From Flemingiibacterium sp045635785 (GTDB taxonomy: Bacteria; Bacillota; Clostridia; Oscillospirales; CAG-272), in NCBI GenBank assembly GCA_045635785.1, contig JAZTWJ010000102.1, forward strand, positions 1 to 25,413: DNA of 25,413 nucleotides, given 5' to 3'. Numbering within the stretch: position 1 is the first letter of the stretch; the number at the start of each line of letters is the position of its first letter. The notes under the pieces are model-generated. The model ran no database searches. It worked only from the letters and a program-made list of their open reading frames with translations, and was not told the origin of the DNA. Positions 22,862 through 25,413 of this stretch are shown here, piece by piece. Position numbers and translations under genes: made by a program.

Positions 22862-25413
22862 CTACTGCACTTGCTTTTTTAAGTGATAAAGCTCGTTGAG
22901 CGCTTCGATGGGGGTGAGCGTTTCGATGGAGAGCTTTTTTAGGGTGTCAAGTACCTGCATCGCCATCATCAGCTCCACATTGATTTCCTCGGGCTCTTTG
23001 ACAATTTCCTTCGGAGGAAGCATCGCTGCATGCTCCGATTCCAAGCCTGTCAAAATTTCCTTGGCGCGCTTGATGACGGAATTTGGGACACCTGCTAGCT
23101 TTGCAACCTCAATGCCATAGCTGTCGTCCGCCGCACCGCGCACGATTTTTCGAAGGAAGGTGATGTCATCTCCCCGTTTTTTTGCGGCAATATTGTAGTT
23201 CACCACGCCCGGGAGCGTTTCCTCAAGCGCGGTAAGCTCATGGTAATGCGTGGCAAAAAGCGTCTTTGCCGCCAGCTTGTCCGCCGCCGTGTATTCCACA
23301 ATGGCGCGCGCAATCGCCATACCGTCATAGGTAGAGGTTCCGCGACCGATCTCATCGTAAATGATCAGCGATTTTTTGGTCGCGTTCTTCAGAATGTTCG
23401 CAACCTCGCTCATTTCCAGCATAAAGGTTGACTGTCCGCTGGCGAGGTCATCCGAAGCACCGACGCGCGTAAAAATGCGATCGCAGATGCCGATCTTTGC
23501 CGATCTTGCAGGTACAAAGGAGCCGATCTGCGCCATGAGTGTAATGAGCGCCACCTGACGCATGTAGGTGGATTTACCCGCCATGTTTGGTCCCGTGATC
23601 AGCATTAAACGGTTGTTTTCTGTATCAAGAAGCGTATCGTTGGGAACAAAATAACCGTCATCCACAAACTTTTCCACCACGGGATGTCTGCCATCCACGA
23701 TCTTAATGGTATCGCCCGTATCCACTTCGGGACGCACAAAGTTGCATTTTACCGCCGCATCGGCAAGCGAAAGATAGGCATCCAGTCTTGCGAGCAGTTC
23801 CGCAGTACGCTTGATTCTGCCCACGTTCTGAACCAGTGTGTCGCAGACATCTTTGAAGATCTCGTACTCCAAAGAGTTGACGCGGTCGGATGCGCCGAGC
23901 AGAGTTGCCTCTGTGTCCTTTAATTCTTCGGTGATGTAACGCTCGGCATTTGCAGTTGTCTGCTTGCGCGTATAGTGAGAGGGAACCAGCGCGGTTTGGG
24001 ATTTTGTCACCTCAATGTAATAACCGAAAACGCGGTTATAGCCGATTTTCAGGCGATTGATTCCGGTAGTCTCACGCTCACGCTCCGCCATTTTTTCAAG
24101 GATCTCGGCGGAATTTTCGATCACATCACGAAGATAATCCACTTCTTCGGAGGCGCCTTGCTTGATCAGATGACCTTCTCGAACGGAGAAGGGGGTGTCC
24201 TCCTCGTTGATTTTTTCGGTGATGAGTGCCTCCAAATCAGTCAGCAGATCCATATCCTCCATAATGCCGCAAAGCTCGCTGGAGGACACGGAGGAAAGCA
24301 GACGGCGAATATCTGGCAGCACGCGGAGCGTGTTGTTGATGGAAACCAAATCGCGCGCGTTGGCGGAGCCGTAGATGAGCTTAGTGGTCAACCTCTCAAG
24401 ATCCAATACATCGGAGAGGCTGAGCATCATCTCCTCGCGAAGCATGAAGTCATCATAAAGCTCATTGACCGCATCCAAGCGGCGCTCGATGTCAAAAAGA
24501 TTGACAAGGGGAAGTTCCAACCATTTGCGGAGCATACGGGCACCCATGGCAGTTTTGGTGTTATCAAGCACCCATAAAAGGGAGCCTTTTTTATCGCCGG
24601 AGCGCATAGTAGAGGTGATTTCGAGATTGCGTCGCGATGCCACGTCGAGATCAAGATATTGCCCGTCCGCATAAACATTCAGCGCGCCAAAGTAGGAAAG
24701 CTCCACCTTTTGCGTTTCTTTGATATATCCAATGAGCGCACCGGCGGCAAGCGTTACGGGAAGCGTTGCCTCCGAGGGAACATAGCTTCGTCCAAGCTGT
24801 TCGTCTAATTGTTTTTCGCAGGCATTTTCCTTGAAGCGTGCCGCCTGATGCTGTAAGAGAAAGCATCCAAGACGTTTGATTAGCGCACCTGCCTCAAATA
24901 GCTCATCTATGCCACAGGGGAGCAGAATCTCTCGGGGCTTATAGATGGCAAGCTCATCGGCAAGTCTTGCGAATCTGCCGTTGCCGTCAAAGCAGGTGGC
25001 AGAAAGTCCGCCCGTGGATACATCGGCAAAGCAAACGCCAATACGTTCGTCGATGGTGCTGACGGCGGCTATGTAGTTGTTTTCCTGCTCGGGAAGCTGT
25101 GCTGTGTCCGTTAAGGTTCCGGGTGTTACCACACGAATGACCTCACGTTTAACCAGCCCCTTTGCGGTGGCAGGATCGTCGGTCTGCTGACAGATCGCCG
25201 CACGGTAGCCTTTTTCAATCAGCGTTGCAATATAGCCACCCGACGAATGGAAGGGAACACCGCACATGGGCGCCCGTTCTTCCTCGCCGCAGTCGCGTCC
25301 GGTCAGTGTCAGCTCCAGCTCCTTGGAAGCGATCTTGGCGTCCTCGAAAAACATTTCATAAAAGTCTCCGAGACGGTAAAAGAGCAGACAATCGCTATAT
25401 TCGTTTTTGATCG
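22862..25413 (-). CDS. mutS: DNA mismatch recognition protein MutS, 5' end cut by the window
   Basis: About 850 residues are visible. The frame continues off the right edge: upstream of the in-frame Met at 25354 the reading NEYSDCLLFYRLGDFYEMFF is typical MutS, so the true start is outside. Domains: mismatch-binding (RAPMCGVPFHS), connector, lever/clamp, and an ABC-type ATPase with GPNMAGKSTYMRQVALITL (Walker A), DEIGRGTSTYDGMAIARAI (Walker B and signature) and FATHYHELT. The Phe-x-Glu mismatch motif is expected in the missing part. Probably the first gene of mutS-mutL-tgt. Confidence 0.97.
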   Translation of the reverse strand, partial: IKNEYSDCLLFYRLGDFYEMFFEDAKIASKELELTLTGRDCGEEERAPMCGVPFHSSGGYIATLIEKGYRAAICQQTDDPATAKGLVKREVIRVVTPGTLTDTAQLPEQENNYIAAVSTIDERIGVCFADVSTGGLSATCFDGNGRFARLADELAIYKPREILLPCGIDELFEAGALIKRLGCFLLQHQAARFKENACEKQLDEQLGRSYVPSEATLPVTLAAGALIGYIKETQKVELSYFGALNVYADGQYLDLDVASRRNLEITSTMRSGDKKGSLLWVLDNTKTAMGARMLRKWLELPLVNLFDIERRLDAVNELYDDFMLREEMMLSLSDVLDLERLTTKLIYGSANARDLVSINNTLRVLPDIRRLLSSVSSSELCGIMEDMDLLTDLEALITEKINEEDTPFSVREGHLIKQGASEEVDYLRDVIENSAEILEKMAERERETTGINRLKIGYNRVFGYYIEVTKSQTALVPSHYTRKQTTANAERYITEELKDTEATLLGASDRVNSLEYEIFKDVCDTLVQNVGRIKRTAELLARLDAYLSLADAAVKCNFVRPEVDTGDTIKIVDGRHPVVEKFVDDGYFVPNDTLLDTENNRLMLITGPNMAGKSTYMRQVALITLMAQIGSFVPARSAKIGICDRIFTRVGASDDLASGQSTFMLEMSEVANILKNATKKSLIIYDEIGRGTSTYDGMAIARAIVEYTAADKLAAKTLFATHYHELTALEETLPGVVNYNIAAKKRGDDITFLRKIVRGAADDSYGIEVAKLAGVPNSVIKRAKEILTGLESEHAAMLPPKEIVKEPEEINVELMMAMQVLDTLKKLSIETLTPIEALNELYHLKKQVQ

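Noticed and set aside
1..25413. CRISPR arrays, tRNA or rRNA genes, insertion sequences
   Set aside because: No regular repeat-spacer array, no cloverleaf or rRNA-like stretch and no transposase motif was recognised.

Overview
The window reads as chromosomal DNA of a low-to-mid GC Gram-positive bacterium, most likely an anaerobic gut-type member of the class Clostridia. The evidence is a T-box leader on valS, many consensus sigma-A promoters (TTGACA-17-TATAAT), strong GGAGG ribosome sites, a DUF4317 protein (a family I know mainly from Clostridia), a SleB-type cell-wall hydrolase, a CadC-type metal repressor and a MutL carrying the endonuclease motif. No species can be named from the sequence alone.

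Layout. 1-961 (-): 3' truncated gpmI (glycolysis). 1222-2349 (-): DUF4317 protein. 2469-4055 (+): strong promoter, a roughly 200-nt folded leader and a CNNM/CorC-type membrane protein. 4211-5439 (-): a membrane-anchored SleB-like hydrolase with a Pro-Glu-Thr linker, behind its own long leader with a tiny upstream ORF. 5724-8298 (+): a metal-efflux operon (CadC-like repressor, free HMA metallochaperone, P1B-2 Zn/Cd ATPase) with a TGAA-N6-TTCA operator at its start site. 8443-11383 (+): T-box-controlled valS.

11429-18101 (-): a compact, apparently intact virion and packaging cassette resembling P22-type podoviruses: small terminase, large terminase, coat protein, gp4-like adaptor, nozzle/hub-like protein, a 45-residue membrane protein, portal and a short scaffold-like protein. 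There is no integrase, repressor, lysis, replication, tail-fibre or tape-measure gene. The cassette sits between valS and a foldase lipoprotein gene, with host genes abutting both sides. The portal/scaffold pair is not in its usual place between terminase and coat protein but at the distal end, behind its own promoter. This is the most interesting part of the window: either a reduced prophage or satellite, or a domesticated particle system.

18347-19333 (+): PrsA/SurA-like parvulin foldase lipoprotein. 19405-25413 (-): mutS (5' truncated), mutL and tgt, probably one transcription unit ending in a long bidirectional terminator shared with the foldase gene.

The housekeeping genes are ordinary. 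The regulatory layer is rich: two long unexplained leaders, a T-box, a likely metal-responsive operator, a cluster of GCATAAT repeats and an internal terminator that separates coat protein from tail genes.
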